DNA of 64,000 nucleotides from Bimastos eiseni (Eukaryota > Annelida > Clitellata > Crassiclitellata > Lumbricidae): positions 6,922,947 through 6,986,946 of the forward strand of contig OY365808.1 in NCBI GenBank assembly GCA_959347315.1, in the 5' to 3' direction. Numbering within the stretch: the first letter of the stretch is position 1; every line of letters starts with the position of its first letter. Both the position numbers and the translations under genes were made by a program. The notes under the pieces were generated by a model. The model worked only from the letters and a program-made list of their open reading frames with translations. It made no database searches and was not told the DNA's origin. Shown here piece after piece: positions 1 through 11,637 of the stretch.

Positions 1-454
1 TCAATTAACCACCATTTTCCACATTCAGTTTTTCCAACACTATTGGAACACTAAACAAGTGAACCGCCTTAAGAAGTTTCTCTACCGCCGTTGGCACCTA
101 GGCTATATACAGCGAGGCGCTAAATGAGGTGAAACAATATAGTGGTCACGTGCTTTAACAGTTATCTAGTGTTATGTGTTAAAGTCTTATACAAGTCTCG
201 TCTGAAGTCTTATACAAGTCTCGTCTGAAGTCTTACAGTCTTTTCGAGGTCTTATCAGACTGCGGTTCGTTTGAGTGTCACACCAATGTCTGGGTACAGT
301 CCCATAGGTAGACCCTATATAAGAAGACACCAATGTCTGAAATTGTAAAATGAGGATTGGTTAATCGCTATCGGTTCAACTGACTGAAGCCTTCAGATCG
401 AGTACCAGCGAAAAGAGGCCGGCCAATATGACTGCACGATTTCTCGAAAGTTTG
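1..454. other. Unannotated flank with a short tandem duplication
   Basis: No gene is recognised here. A 23-bp unit beginning AAGTCTTATACAAG is present twice head to tail at about 182-227, followed by a partial third copy. The short phrase CACCAATGTCTG also recurs at about 281 and 330. Nothing else stands out. Confidence 0.5.
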
Positions 455-690
455 TGCATATATATATATATACATATTTATTTATTACCGAAATTTGATA
501 CCGCCCTTCTTCCAACATCTTATGCTCAGAAGTGCACACACACGCCTCGACGGTGCAATTGCAGTTGTACTGCAGAGCAATCGTGCGCGAAGGACTTGCT
601 CAAGGTCCCTATACAGTGACTGACGCCTAGGACGAGGTTCGAACCCACGCACTCAGCACACACTGAACGTCACTGTGCCGATCAGTTATA
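455..690 (-). mobile_element. tRNA-derived SINE, family B copy 1
   Basis: Read on the minus strand, this copy starts with a degraded tRNA-like head that keeps a good B box (GGGTTCGAACC). It continues into a body containing CTTGAGCAAGTCCTTCGCGC, then an ACTGCAATTGC block and GTGCACTTCTGAGC. It ends with a TTTC(G/A)GTAATAAATAAAT-type tail at about 455-485. The same order of blocks occurs at 52427-52652, 54388-54625 and 55618-55805, so this is a dispersed family rather than a single tRNA gene. The A box half is eroded. A TA run borders the head. Confidence 0.8.
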
Positions 691-2344
691 TATATATATA
701 TATATTTATTATGCAGGTATAAATGTATATGTATGTGCATGTATATATCTGGACTTTTATAAAGAACAGTTGATGAATCACTCAACAGCACAAGAGTGAA
801 TGATGCTACCCAGACAATAACTATAAATACGGGTGACTTACCAGGAAGGTAAGGTTGACGACAATGAGGAACGTCTTCGTGCAGAGCGACCTCCACCATT
901 TGCACCTCGGTGCAACGCACTTCCTCGCTCTTCGATTCCCGGATGCATCTCGCGTGACCGCTTCCGCCGGAGTCCAGCGCTTCGACGCCATTGCACATCC
1001 GGCGCACACCTCTGAACAGCACGAGTCACCGGTGGCGCTGGATGTTGCCGGTCGGAGCACACCTCTGAAGCAATTTCGGAAGCAGGAAGCGGTGGAGTTG
1101 CCGCACTCTGGCGTTGACTGACAGCCGATAAGATGACAGTCTGTCAGGCGGTCCCGAAGCTGGCTCAGTGCCCACATGTCAGTCGTGACGTCACTGAGTC
1201 GGCAAGAATCATTCGTCGTTAAAATTCAAAGATTTCGCTCATGAATATGCACGATGTCACAATGACAGAAAGTGGAGAAAGGACGGCGGATTGGTGCGAA
1301 AGTATTGAGAGAAAATCGATGATCGTTCGCTTCTGGGATTCAACGAATCTACAAATGACGAGAATGTTTATAATGTTTATACGGTAATCAGCGGATGACT
1401 GAAACGGGAATAACGACCACTTAGCAAGCCCTTCAATGATAATTAGAATAAGAAGAAAATACTACGTTGAAGAAGCAAAAGAAGAGAAACAAGAATAGGA
1501 AAAAGAGGAGGAGGCAGGAGGAGGAGGAGAAGGAAGAGAAGGAAGAGGAGGCGGTAGCAGAAGGAGAAAAGGAGAAAGACAAGGAGGAGACGTAGACTGA
1601 AGCACAGGAGTAAAAAAGAAGAAAGTGAAAGAATAAATCATAGAGGTGATGCATTTGCAGCAGGAGAAAATAATAGAGAAAGGTAAAAACAAAGTAAAAG
1701 TATATAGAATATGAGAAAGGAAACGAAGAACGAAAAGAAGAAGAGTGAGACCAAAGAAGAAGAAGAAGACAAATTGTTGTAGAGATGAGCAGAAGCATGA
1801 AATGCTGAGGAGAAATGAGAGCACTTAGAGGAAAGCATGCAATTAACGTATAATGGCGTTTAATGCCATGCAATGCAAACATGTAGACATGTAATGAAGT
1901 GCAACGAGTTAATTAAACAGGAAGAAATTACACAATGCTAAAGCATTGAGTTCGCGTTGCGCTGGATATTTTTGATGCCAAAATCAATCACACAGACCAC
2001 ACGACATTGGACCTACTGCCACACACCATTACCAGCCACAAACTCTGCAGAAAGGGTTGTTCACATCTACGATCAATTAACATGCCCACATGATCTGACG
2101 TAAGACGTCACCACGAGTCTGATAACTTCCGCTTAGGGGTCACGACATGTGAACAGCCTCTGATGTTCGACCTGAGCACCGCCACGTTTGGTCGTTCAAT
2201 CATAAGGCTCTTTTCTGTGTCACGTGGGATCGATCGGCATTGGGAAAAAATCGGGTGCGCGTGATAATTATAAGGCTTGTAATGAACTGGCCATTAGTTA
2301 ATGTTCGCTCACTATGCGGGCTGCGCTAATTGCCGTAGTAGATT
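691..2344. other. Unannotated stretch with a GC-rich patch and a purine tract
   Basis: No convincing gene. About 830-1200 is clearly more GC-rich than its surroundings and open in several frames, but shows no recognisable domain or conserved splice pattern. About 1478-1790 is an almost pure purine tract (GGA/GAA), which creates long meaningless open frames on the opposite strand. About 1795-2344 shows nothing recognisable. Confidence 0.5.
1186..1193. promoter_or_regulatory. Perfect CRE palindrome TGACGTCA
   Basis: The octamer TGACGTCA is the full cAMP-response element recognised by CREB/ATF factors in animals. It sits at the edge of the GC-rich patch at 830-1200. No transcription start or gene can be assigned next to it, so a regulatory role is only a possibility, and one such octamer could occur by chance. 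Confidence 0.2.
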
Positions 2345-2452
2345 CAGTTAACGACACTGTTTGATAATAGGCGTATTGGTCATTAGTGTCACCCTCCTTC
2401 TTTATCCAGGTTGGGGATTGGCACCACCAGAGCGCGAGCAGTGGAGGAGCTG
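2345..2452 (+). repeat. Dispersed ~105-bp repeat, family A copy 1
   Basis: The copy starts CAGTTAACGACACTG, then has a CACCCTCCTTCTTTATCCAGG block and a GGCAC...CAGAGCGCGAGCAGTGG block. The same three blocks in the same order and spacing occur at 11531, 12207, 50467 and 61913 on the plus strand and at about 41775-41863 on the minus strand. It has no coding potential. It may be a SINE or a MITE fragment; no terminal inverted repeat or tail was identified. Confidence 0.75.
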
Positions 2453-2639
2453 CGCTTATTTGCTAGATCTGAATAACGAACTGTTTATATTAAACAGAAG
2501 AAATTGTCGTATTGGCTATTTGAAATAGCGTTTTTTGATAAATAGATTAACAACTAAATCGTATTATAGGCACGGTGGTGCGTATTAGCATTTTTAAGGT
2601 GACTTTTGTCACTTAACAATTTCCATATAATGCACAGAG

Positions 2640-2872
2640 TGAGACAGTTAGAGATAGAATAAGAGAGACAGAGAGACAAAGATATATATAGAGGAAAGAT
2701 ACAGAGCGAGAGATACAAGACAGAGACAAACAGAGAGGCATAGCTGCAAAACCTATACAGCCCTACAATCACTAACCAGGGTTCTGAGACAGAGAGAGAT
2801 ACAGAGAGAGATACAAGAGAGATACAGAGAGATACCATATAGAGATAGTAGAGACAGACAGAGAGATACACA
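2640..2872. repeat. Imperfect GA/GACA-rich low-complexity tract
   Basis: Degenerate AGAGACAGAGAGA sequence with short unique interruptions. The minus-strand open frames over it encode only Ser/Leu/Tyr-rich low-complexity peptide. Confidence 0.9.
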
Positions 2873-2974
2873 GCTGCACAACATAGACAGACCTACAGTA
2901 CAACCATAGTTCTGCTTAGGCTGTTAACAGTTACTGCTATCGAAAATAAATAAAGAGGCCATGACACATACTAG

Positions 2975-3176
2975 ACAGAAAGAGGCAGAGAGAGATAGAG
3001 AGAGACGAGACAAAGAGAGAGAGAGACAGAGTGACAGAGGGAGACAGAGACAGAGAGAGACAGAGACAGAGAGAGACAGAAAGAGAGAGACAGAAAGAGA
3101 GAGAAAGAGAGACAGAGACAGAGAGAGCAAGGGATAGATAGAGACACAGACAGAGACAGACAGACAGACAGAGTGA

Positions 3177-3208
<32 letters not shown>

Positions 3209-3251
3209 AAAAAGGAGAGAGAGAGAGGGACAGACAGGCAGATAGACAGAT

Positions 3252-3294
<43 letters not shown>

Positions 3295-3318
3295 AAGAGA
3301 TGCAGAAAGACAGAGAGA
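2975..3318. repeat. GA/GACA-rich low-complexity tract
   Basis: About 340 bp of AGAGAGACAGAGAGAC with a purer GA core at about 3255-3288. Open frames on both strands are artefacts: Ser-Leu repeats on the minus strand and Arg-Glu repeats on the plus strand. Confidence 0.95.
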
Positions 3319-3440
3319 CCGAGCAGATACCTCCAGGAGTTGCAACGTTGATTTAACGATGCATTCAAGCCGAAGACGATTTGCGTCGTTCTATCATAAT
3401 AGTAATTCAAATCGCAAATGCATAGACAAGCCTCCACACC

Positions 3441-3606
3441 ATGGACCAGACCAGACCACAAATCAAGCACAATAGACCAGACCACCAATCAAGCACAATA
3501 GACCAGACCACAAATCAAGCACAACAGACCAGACCACAAATCAAGCACAACAGACCAGACCCCAAATCTAGCACAATAGACCAGACCACAAATCAAGCAC
3601 AACGGA
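3441..3606 (+). repeat. 26-bp minisatellite
   Basis: About six tandem copies of a 26-bp unit, AGACCAGACCACAAATCAAG followed by CACAAT, with few substitutions. Degenerate relatives continue to about 3750 (AGACCAGACCACATATTAAG and similar). A period of 26 is not a multiple of three, so the short open frame over it changes its repeat phase and is not a protein repeat. Confidence 0.9.
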
Positions 3607-3750
3607 GACTTCCAGACGTCTCATTGAGTAGTATTTGCCAGACCATAAATGAAGCACAATAAGCCCGACTGCTCATTGAGCACTATAGACCAGACCACAT
3701 ATTAAGGACATTATATCAGACCGCTCATTCAACACTACATGTATAGACCA

Positions 3751-4514
3751 GACTGCGACAAAGCAGGGTTTCCTCTCGTTAGGCTTAGCCATACAGACAC
3801 ATTCTGAGCACTCTATAAATAGCTCCGATTACCTTCGTCGAAGTCGCTAATCCTCCACCAAGACTCATTGCCTAAGAAGTATCTCCAGCGTCGCCTCGCA
3901 TTCCACGCCGCTCTTCCACTCACCACGCGCACTCTTCCACACTAACCGTCAACCCACCTTCTCCGGCAGCGTTTATACGACCTTCTCCTACGCCAGCGAT
4001 CCTCCTTCTATCTCAGGTGCAATCATCCATCGGGTGAGGCGGCGACGGCGGTGGACATTCCATCTGGCTCGATCGACGCAGTTAGGTGTATAGGCAGACG
4101 CACACATAGAGACGTATGGACCACTCGCACCGCGACAATTGACAGCAGAGGCAGCGATAGCAGCGATGACAGCGATGACACTTAGCAGCAGCTGTAGCCG
4201 TCGATTCATTCATCGCACGTGCGGTGTATTGTGTGAAAGGAGGCACGTCCACTGAATGCCATTGATCGACCGACCGACCACACGAGTGAAGACCATTTCC
4301 AGGCTGTAGGATGAGCCGTGAAGGGAGACTTTGAGGACACCGTCACAGGGAGGTGTACTTGATCGACACATCGTCCACATTGGGAGAAATGTTTCGGGAA
4401 CTCTGTGCCTGTGCTAAGGGCTCACAGAGAAAGACTTTGCGTGATGAGTCGAGGAGGAAAAATGGTAGAGAGGTAGAAGGAGAGATTGAGAAGTCAGAGC
4501 AAAGAGAGTTGATA

Positions 4515-4545
<31 letters not shown>

Positions 4546-4849
4546 GGAGGCATACCGAACGAAACAAAGAGGAAAATAAATAAATATAAAGGTGACACCA
4601 ATTCCATTGGCTTTAAATCCGGTGGAAAATTGATTCTTGGACTGTTAGTCGAGAGACGAATTATAATCAAGGGATTGATTCATCACGGACAATAATTATT
4701 ATTAATCCAAGAACTTTTGATCAAGAGGATTATTCACGACGCAGATCTGATGGCTTATCGACGCGAACTTAAGATCCTGTAGCTGATAAAAAATTCCAGA
4801 CTATATTAAATGTATGTCCCTACTTCCAGCCCATATTTCCTCGCGAACT
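3751..4849. other. Unannotated stretch
   Basis: No gene recognised. About 3840-4240 is moderately GC-rich with TCGTCG and CAGCGATGAC repeats. A short (GACA)n run lies at about 4515-4547. The remainder is AT-rich unique-looking sequence. Confidence 0.5.
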
Positions 4850-5175
4850 CTTCACCATCCAGCCAACCCGCTCTACCCGATTGTCCTCTAACCTCACCCT
4901 CAATCGACACCCGATTACATCTCATCTGAAGTTCTCCAACCGCGCCATATCCAACGCCGCACCACGTTTCTGGAACGACCTTCCTCCTGAATTTCGTGCC
5001 TTCTCGGTTCCTCCCATCATCACTGCCCGTCATGCAACATCATCAATCCCTAGCGCCTCTATGCATCACAACTCGGACACCCTTTCGATTTGACGCAGCG
5101 CTTGTGAATAAGCTGGTGCCCTGAGCTTGGCTTTAAAGTGGCGCTTTAGAAATTTGGAGATTACGATATACCTTA
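4850..5175 (+). mobile_element. 3' end of a CR1-like LINE (RT C-terminus plus tail)
   Basis: The plus strand encodes a reverse-transcriptase C-terminal signature, with basic/aromatic residues leading to RFWNDLPPEFR at about 4964-4999, a motif typical of CR1/L2/Jockey-type ORF2 ends. The frame stops near 5093. A 3' untranslated piece follows with TTGACGCAGCGCTTGTGAAT and a GTGGCGCTTTAGAAATTTGG tail running into GATTACGAT. The same 3' piece recurs at about 46088-46180. The copy is severely 5'-truncated and cannot be active. Confidence 0.8.
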
Positions 5176-6322
5176 GTTAATGGAGCATAACTGGTGATAT
5201 ATGTTACTCAATGAGACTGCTTGGAAATTTAACATTAGCCAAGTAGAGCTACCGGTCACAATTCTTCGATTGATACCAAAGCTTGTTTCCTTGTTACCAA
5301 AGGTGCAAGATATACACAGCGGTGCGACATTGAGAAATGTATATTCTAATTTTGTCTTGCACCCTAACATGCATGTATTAGAACTACGTGCATCAAATAA
5401 AAGTGGTCAGGTAACACGAACACTACCTGTATGGATCCTGCGATAAAAATAATAGTTTATTCCAGGTCAGCTAGTTCATGTATGGCCTTTACTTCAGGCT
5501 TTTACGGACTGCTTTTAGGCGCTTGCCTTCAGCAGGTCGCGCTGAAGCATGCTAAGAAAACGTTCGGAAGCACTAGCTTTGTCCATTTGTTCAGCTTTGA
5601 ATTGCAAGCGGTGACAAATTGGAGTGAATGTATAAAAGAAGTGCAGAGACGGCTTCGTCGGTACCTATAGAGTCCGTTTCTTTTCGAGCGTCGTGGTCTC
5701 AGCAGTGCAGATTAATTGTGGAACCGATAATCGATTCCTGCGATTTAATTAAAGAACCAAGGAGAAAGGGAAAAGGAGGAAGATACAACGACGGACATAA
5801 CTCAGTATAGTGACAGACAAGAAAAAGTTTGGATGGAGATAGATATTTAGACTGACATAGGCTGTACGTGCGACGGAATAGACACAGACAGACAGATAGA
5901 GAGAGAAAAGAGAGACAGACAGACAGACGGACAGACAGGCGGAGTGGGACGTTTATATGAAAATATTATGTACACAAAATGTATACCTGTTATTTCCATT
6001 TGATAGGGCATGGGCTGCCGGACGTTCATTCAACCGTCTCTGGTGTATTGAACCTAGTCCGTCATTCGTAGTCGATAGCAAATACGAAGGGGGATCGATT
6101 GATACGGTTTGACGCCGAACATGATTTCTGCTCTTAGTTCGACGTGGGCCTATCTGTGCAAATTAGTGGAGTGGCATAGGAGGCTAGAGGGCCGACACTG
6201 ATGATTGACTGACAGTTCAAGGAGGTTGACTGTGAAATTTAAGTTTAATGCAGCAACGCACTAGAAACTATGAAGAATCTTGTGTATTTGTTTTGTACAT
6301 GCAATTTAATTTTATACCGAAT
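5176..6322. other. Unannotated stretch
   Basis: Short open frames at 5201-5446 and 5431-5670 show no recognisable domain. A (CAGA)n-like run lies at about 5877-5942. Nothing else is recognised before the hAT-like element. Confidence 0.5.
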
Positions 6323-7168
6323 CAGTGTTGTATGCAAGACCTTAAACTTCAAGACCAAGACGAGACCGAGACAGTGAGATGCCGAGACCGAGACAGTGAG
6401 GTACCGAGACCGAGACAGTTCGAGACAGTAAAGACAAGTGATCCGATAGGAAAGGCTGTAAAATACTAATGCATCAGTTTTCGGGAATAAGGTTCATTTG
6501 TAATTTCAATTTGAAACTTAATTATAATGTATATTGTACCAATTCCAAAGAACAGTTTTTATATTGCCGAGTTTTATCTTTTTCCATATTTCTTCTTCGG
6601 CCTACCTTCTGAGTAGTATAAAGAAAGCACGTCCGAAATCTTCTAGACGATTTTAGACAAGCAAATTCGATACCAAATACCAAGCGAAATTATAAATTTC
6701 CGCATATCCTTACTAACCCTGAGAAACTCGAAGTTTTTCCGATCGTTTCGGTTATGGTGGTTTTACATCAATGACAAAACAAATAGCCAATAGCTATTGC
6801 TTGTCAATAGGCCTAACTTCAAATTGCGTAAACGCAAACTTCACAATTTCAGGTTCTCTCTCAGACATTTTTCCACTTTAAGAAAATTGAATTGATTTCA
6901 GTATCATGTGACTCCCGCGTTAACCAGAATTACCGTTTCTCGTAAATTCCGGTTTCAATTTTTAGAGCAAAATTGTAAGACAGCTAACGCGAAACTTATC
7001 CAGACCGCTTGTTCGAGACAGAACAAGACTTTCCCTTCAAGACAGTTTCTAAAATTGCGAGACACTACCTCGAGACCGAGACCGAGACAGCATGCTTCAG
7101 AGACCGAGACCGAGACACTAAAAAACTGTCTCGAGACCGAGACACTGTCTCGAGACCATACAACACTG
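6323..7168. mobile_element. Non-autonomous hAT-like element with 8-bp target duplication
   Basis: The element starts CAGTGTTGTATGC and ends CCATACAACACTG, giving a perfect 12-bp terminal inverted repeat. The 8 bp immediately outside are TACCGAAT on both sides (6315-6322 and 7169-7176), an exact target-site duplication of the length made by hAT transposases. Both ends carry subterminal arrays of the motif GAGACCGAGACA (about 6350-6420 and 7060-7155), partly in inverted orientation, as hAT ends often do. The 846-bp body has no recognisable transposase, so it would need one supplied in trans. The intact duplication suggests a fairly young insertion. Confidence 0.88.
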
Positions 7169-7176
7169 TACCGAAT

Positions 7177-9045
7177 TAAGCTTTATTCTTGGCCATTCTT
7201 CATACGATTGTGGATAGGAAATCAGACGATCATTTTTGTGACGGCTGTTTCTGTATTTCATAGTAATCGTAGTCAATGTAATTTCTTCCGGTTTTGTTTC
7301 ATCTGGAAGAGAACAGATATATGTTTCATTGAGTTGACTTTACCTGCGCAAGGACTAAGGAGAAGTAGGCCTAGACTTTAAGCCAAATTGCTTAAATATA
7401 TGTGATCGTCTGTAGGACATAATGAAGACAAATTTCTTGAAGTCCGCAAAGATGGCGATCAAAATGGTTGTTTCACAAAAGTGAAGAGACAACCAAATGG
7501 TTTGCAACACGCTAAGATTTTCCAAACTCATCTTTCAAACACAAATTTAGGCTACGTTTTTGAAGGAATCTTTCTCATCGCGATGCACTAAGTATAGACC
7601 TGCGGTTGATTACTAAGCCCATTCATAAAAGAGTTTAAAAAACCTTGATTACAATGTGCTAGCCTTCTTTCTCATCTGCGCTCGTCTATTCTATGATGTT
7701 TCTCGGTCTTTACTGACATCTCACACCTCAAAGTCTATAGAACTTCAAGGCATAAAAACTTATCCGAGTGGCGTAGTCATGTGCACGATCACTCGTGCAA
7801 ATGCCTCTACCCGTGCACCTAAATAGTCAATCATTCAGCTGCCTGTAAAATTCAGAATAAGATTCAAACGCACCTATAAATCTTACAATGAGCACTCTTA
7901 ATTACCTTCAGCCAAAAGCTACACTTAAATCTCTTCATAATTCGACGGTAAGGCCTCGAAATTCCACTTGGAATGTATGGAGAAAGCTCTCATTACCTTT
8001 GTTCGACTCTTTACCGGAAATGCCCGGAGCCAAGGTCCTGAACTTTGTTCCAACGATTTCGTAGGACTTTCGCTTATTTTCCATCTTACGCTGATAATTA
8101 ATAACTGGTCGTGGTGACTTAGGCACGGGTGCACATACAACATGTCCAGTGTTCACTGCACGGAGTTAAACCAACAACCACAGGACCAATTAGCCGCGAA
8201 TGTCTCACCAATGTCCACCTATCCCTTCTAGTAAGTTTTTGTTTTTCCCACAGTGCAGACTTGGCATGGACTCCAGTGCATTCAATTTTGCTGATCCAGT
8301 GGAACCTATAGCACCAATGTTTTTCCAATCCTTGAAGACTCTTTTTAGATCTCCAAGAAAATACTAGAAGCTCAATATTTCTCATATCTATCAAACGCCT
8401 GGAAATCTAAATGCTTTGAACTGCTCTGAAGCTCGGTTGAGTTGTCGTCATAACTGATCAACCGTGTCTCAGAACCGCATTACCGGGCATTCAGCTCACA
8501 TCAAAAATGTTTCGTAATGACTACAACTATATCATACGGAATTATCACCATTGCACAAATTTCACAGTCGTACAGAAAATAGAAATGCAAATCTGAAGCA
8601 TATATTCACACAGAGGAATACACAAACGCGCATTACTCACGTATATATATATATACATATGTGTATACAAAAAAGGCATACATTTGTGTATCTTATTTAT
8701 TTAGAAATATATAGTTATAACTTGACGATGCAAAACTGCATGATGTGCATGCTTATATATTACAAATCGATCAAATCGCCTACGCTTGCGCGTGATATTC
8801 TAAAGCATACCATACATTTCAGAGCTAGTGCCAGATTATGCAATAAATGCAACATCCATATGATTACTGAGTTGAAACGTATCATTTGTGCTTGAAATGG
8901 AGTGACAATAGGTGGCACCACTGACATTAGTTTCTCACAAATCGTTAGATCGAAATGTCGCATTTCATTTCGACACGCAGGCGACTGTTGCTCAGAGTCA
9001 ATGAGGATTTATGAATGTGTCGGTTTTCCACTGCAAAGTATGTGT
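7177..9045. other. Unannotated stretch
   Basis: No gene or repeat recognised. Minus-strand frames at 7935-8400 are open but interrupted and match no domain I know. There is a short TA run at about 8641-8662. Confidence 0.5.
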
Positions 9046-9108
9046 CCCATAGAGCCCTTGATTCTCCGATGCGTCACGCATTGGAGAATCAAGTGCTCTA
9101 TAGATGGG
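9046..9108. ncRNA. Long hairpin of unknown function
   Basis: The left arm (CCCATAGAGCCCTTGATTCT then CCGATGCG) is followed by a 3-nt loop TCA and the near-complete reverse complement (CGCATTGGAGAATCAAGTGC then TCTATAGATGGG). The stem is about 28 bp with two single mismatches and one small asymmetric insertion. A transcript from either strand would fold into a stable stem. It could be a small RNA precursor or a minimal inverted-repeat element. The very short loop is unlike a typical microRNA precursor, so the ncRNA type is tentative. Confidence 0.35.
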
Positions 9109-9234
9109 AAGAAGAGGCGTTATGAAGTGAATGTATAGTAGGACTACTGAGGTTGATCCTAGGATTTGTACGCCTTGTTGAGATTCCACTTCTTGGGGAG
9201 CTTCAGAGTTGGAGATCAGTCATGAGGCGACAGA

Positions 9235-9312
9235 ATGAATTATGTCATCATCACATTAATGACAACAACGACAGCAACAGCAGCAACATCATCATCAACA
9301 ACAACAACAACA

Positions 9313-9384
<72 letters not shown>

Positions 9385-9460
9385 GTCATCGTCATCATCA
9401 CCATCCACCACAACCACCACCGTCATCATCATCACCAGTAGCACCACGCCATCAACGTCA
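9235..9460. repeat. Trinucleotide microsatellite, (AAT)n core
   Basis: A pure (AAT)n run at about 9314-9384 is flanked by degenerate AAC, ATC and CAC triplets. Open frames over it give only homopolymers of Asn or Ile. Confidence 0.95.
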
Positions 9461-9464
9461 TCAA

Positions 9465-10176
9465 TCATCAATTAATCAATCAATATATTTTTTATTGTAA
9501 CATAGCAGTAGCATAATTCGTTCAAGGTTCCGGTGACATTGGTAGCAATTGGGGGGCCCTGAAGAGATCTAGATCCCCCTAGCCAGGGTCACCTATAAGG
9601 TACTTACTAATTATACATTAAAGACAGTCGATTAACAAATATCCAAATATGATGAACAATTTCAGTTAATCATATATACGCCTAATCCAGTTATGACTTG
9701 ATTGATTAGAATTTTAACTCAACTAACGAAATGAGAACATGATAACACAATAATACTAACATAATAGGTTTTATATTTTAACTGAGCATAATACTAACAT
9801 AATAACATAGGTTTATTAAATACTAACAGAGCAAGCTACATGTATTTATTTCCATTCACTATGTGGGCGCGCAGCCTCTTTTTGAATTCATGTAGACTAT
9901 AAAATTGCTTAATTTGTGAAGGAATCTTGTTCCAAAGAAGGGTCCCAGATCTGATTGTAAACTTACGGATATTTGAATGAGCGGAACCGGGCGATATGCC
10001 TTTGCATTTCTGGTGTAGTGGGTGTGTATGTCCGTATTAATTTGGAAAAAATGCTGATAAACTTTTGTAAGCAGGTCATGCTCATAGCGGAAGAAGAATT
10101 CCCCAATTTGAAATATCCTTATATGTTCAATTATTAATAATTCCAAAGTTAAGTAAATTGTTTTTATTATCATCAT
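9465..10176 (-). mobile_element. 3' end of a CR1/L2-like LINE
   Basis: Read on the minus strand, it encodes a typical RT C-terminal region. A segment with IFQIGEFFFRYEHDLL and HYTRNAKAYRP is followed, after one frameshift near 9970, by LLWNKIPSQIKQF and EFKKRLRAH, ending at a stop at 9836-9838. The TRNAK-Y and WNKIP motifs are hallmarks of the C-terminus of CR1/L2-type ORF2. A 3' untranslated region runs down to an AATAAAAAATATATTGATTG-type tail with TTGATTGATTAATTG at about 9465-9490. Catalytic RT motifs are missing, so the copy is 5'-truncated and dead. Confidence 0.85.
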
Positions 10177-10569
10177 GAATTGCGCTTCTATTCTTAAGTA
10201 TAGTCAACTTCTCAGACATAGTCTGTTATGGCGTAATTTATCCATCTAAAGTAGCCTCGATGTTTTCTTTCGCTTTTATTTCCTTCGTTTAATATCTGGT
10301 AAGCGAGTAGGTGACCAAATGTGAAGCCAATCTTACAAAGTTTGAATATGAGTCAACAAGTATAGAATTAAATAGTTGCAGTGGTCATCTTATGAGTAAT
10401 ATACAACGCATTATTTATAAGCCAACGAATAGAATCAATTATGCGGTGGTATAAATGGAAATGAGGAGACTGGGCGATTCAGCGAGTGGTGGAACAGGTT
10501 ATAATGTGGGGGTGGAAACTGACGGTGTCTACAATATTAAACCAAAGAGAGACGGAGATAGTTATTTAC
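10177..10569. other. Unannotated stretch
   Basis: Nothing recognised. It may include further, unrecognisable LINE sequence directly upstream of the fragment at 9465-10176. Confidence 0.4.
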
Positions 10570-10715
10570 GGCTGGATGATTGGATGGATGGATGGATGGA
10601 TGGATGGATTGATTGATGGATGGATGGATTGACTGATTGATGGATGGATGGATGGATTGATTGATTGATGGATGGATGGATAGATGGATGGCCTTCTGGC
10701 TGGCTGTATGGATGG
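10570..10715. repeat. (GGAT)n/(GATT)n tetranucleotide tract
   Basis: About 145 bp of GGATGGAT mixed with GATTGATT. The minus-strand peptide (Ile-His-Pro-Ser repeats) is an artefact. Confidence 0.95.
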
Positions 10716-10805
10716 ATGAATGAGTAGATTGTGTGGCTACACAGACAACACGCTTTTACATTGTCTAAGATGTCCAGCAACAACAGTTCCGAGATGATGA
10801 ACAAC

Positions 10806-10880
10806 TGTATATATAATTATATATATATACAGTAGTATATATATATATATATATTGTATATATATATATATATATATAGC
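10806..10880. repeat. (TA)n microsatellite
   Basis: TA dinucleotide runs broken by ACAGTAG and TTG. Confidence 0.95.
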
Positions 10881-11530
10881 GCAGCAATCAGAATACATAA
10901 AGCATCAAAGGATGGTAATTTCAATGACAGTCAGACTCATATTCATTTAGAGAGGGTCGATCGAAATCTGTTTAGTTCAGAGAAAACGAAGACGAAGTTA
11001 ATGAGCAATTCGAAAAGCCTTAGAAAACAAACAATAATCGGAAACAGATGATTTTAAGCTCAGTTCCGAGATGATCCGAGATAGGCAAATGAGCGCTTGC
11101 ATAGAACTTTGCAATGAAGAATAGATCCAGAGTCTTGGAACAGAATCTAAAGAGATCGTCCCAAAAGCCAACATGGATGAGGCACATTAAACTATAAATA
11201 TAAGATGATTGATGATTTGCTGGTATGAAATTATAGGCAAGAGCGGTTGCATGTCGCATGATTCAAACGTAATGACTTAAAAGCATGAATTTATAATGTC
11301 TTTCAACTGTATTATTTCCTCGATGAACAACTAGTGAATGCATTGTGGGAGCAAGATGCTAAGGGGAGCTACCAGACGTCAAGAAAGCAGACTTAATGTA
11401 GTAAGCATATTATTTTAAGACATAGAACATTGCAAGTCATTTGGTCAATCATTGGTCATCATTATTAACGTAATAATGAAGCATGAATGAACATAAGATG
11501 GAAATAGCGCTCTGCACACGTATGTAGTTT
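10881..11530. other. Unannotated stretch
   Basis: AT-rich sequence with no recognised gene, domain or repeat. Confidence 0.5.
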
Positions 11531-11637
11531 CAGTTTAACGACACTGCGTGATTTATAACAAAGGTCATTGTCATCGCCTTCCTCCATCATGCAGGCTTGG
11601 AGCTGGCACTGTCAGAGGGCGAACAGTGGCGGAGTTG
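11531..11637 (+). repeat. Dispersed ~105-bp repeat, family A copy 2
   Basis: Starts CAGTTTAACGACACTG, then ATAACAAAGGTCATTG, a CGCCTTCCTCC block, GCTTGGAGCTGGCACTGTCA and GCGAACAGTGGCGGAGTT. It lies 570 bp from copy 3 in the same orientation, so the two may have arisen by local duplication. Confidence 0.85.

Noticed and set aside
9153..9500. Poly-Asn frame as a low-complexity protein
   Set aside because: It is an (AAT)n/(AAC)n microsatellite translation.
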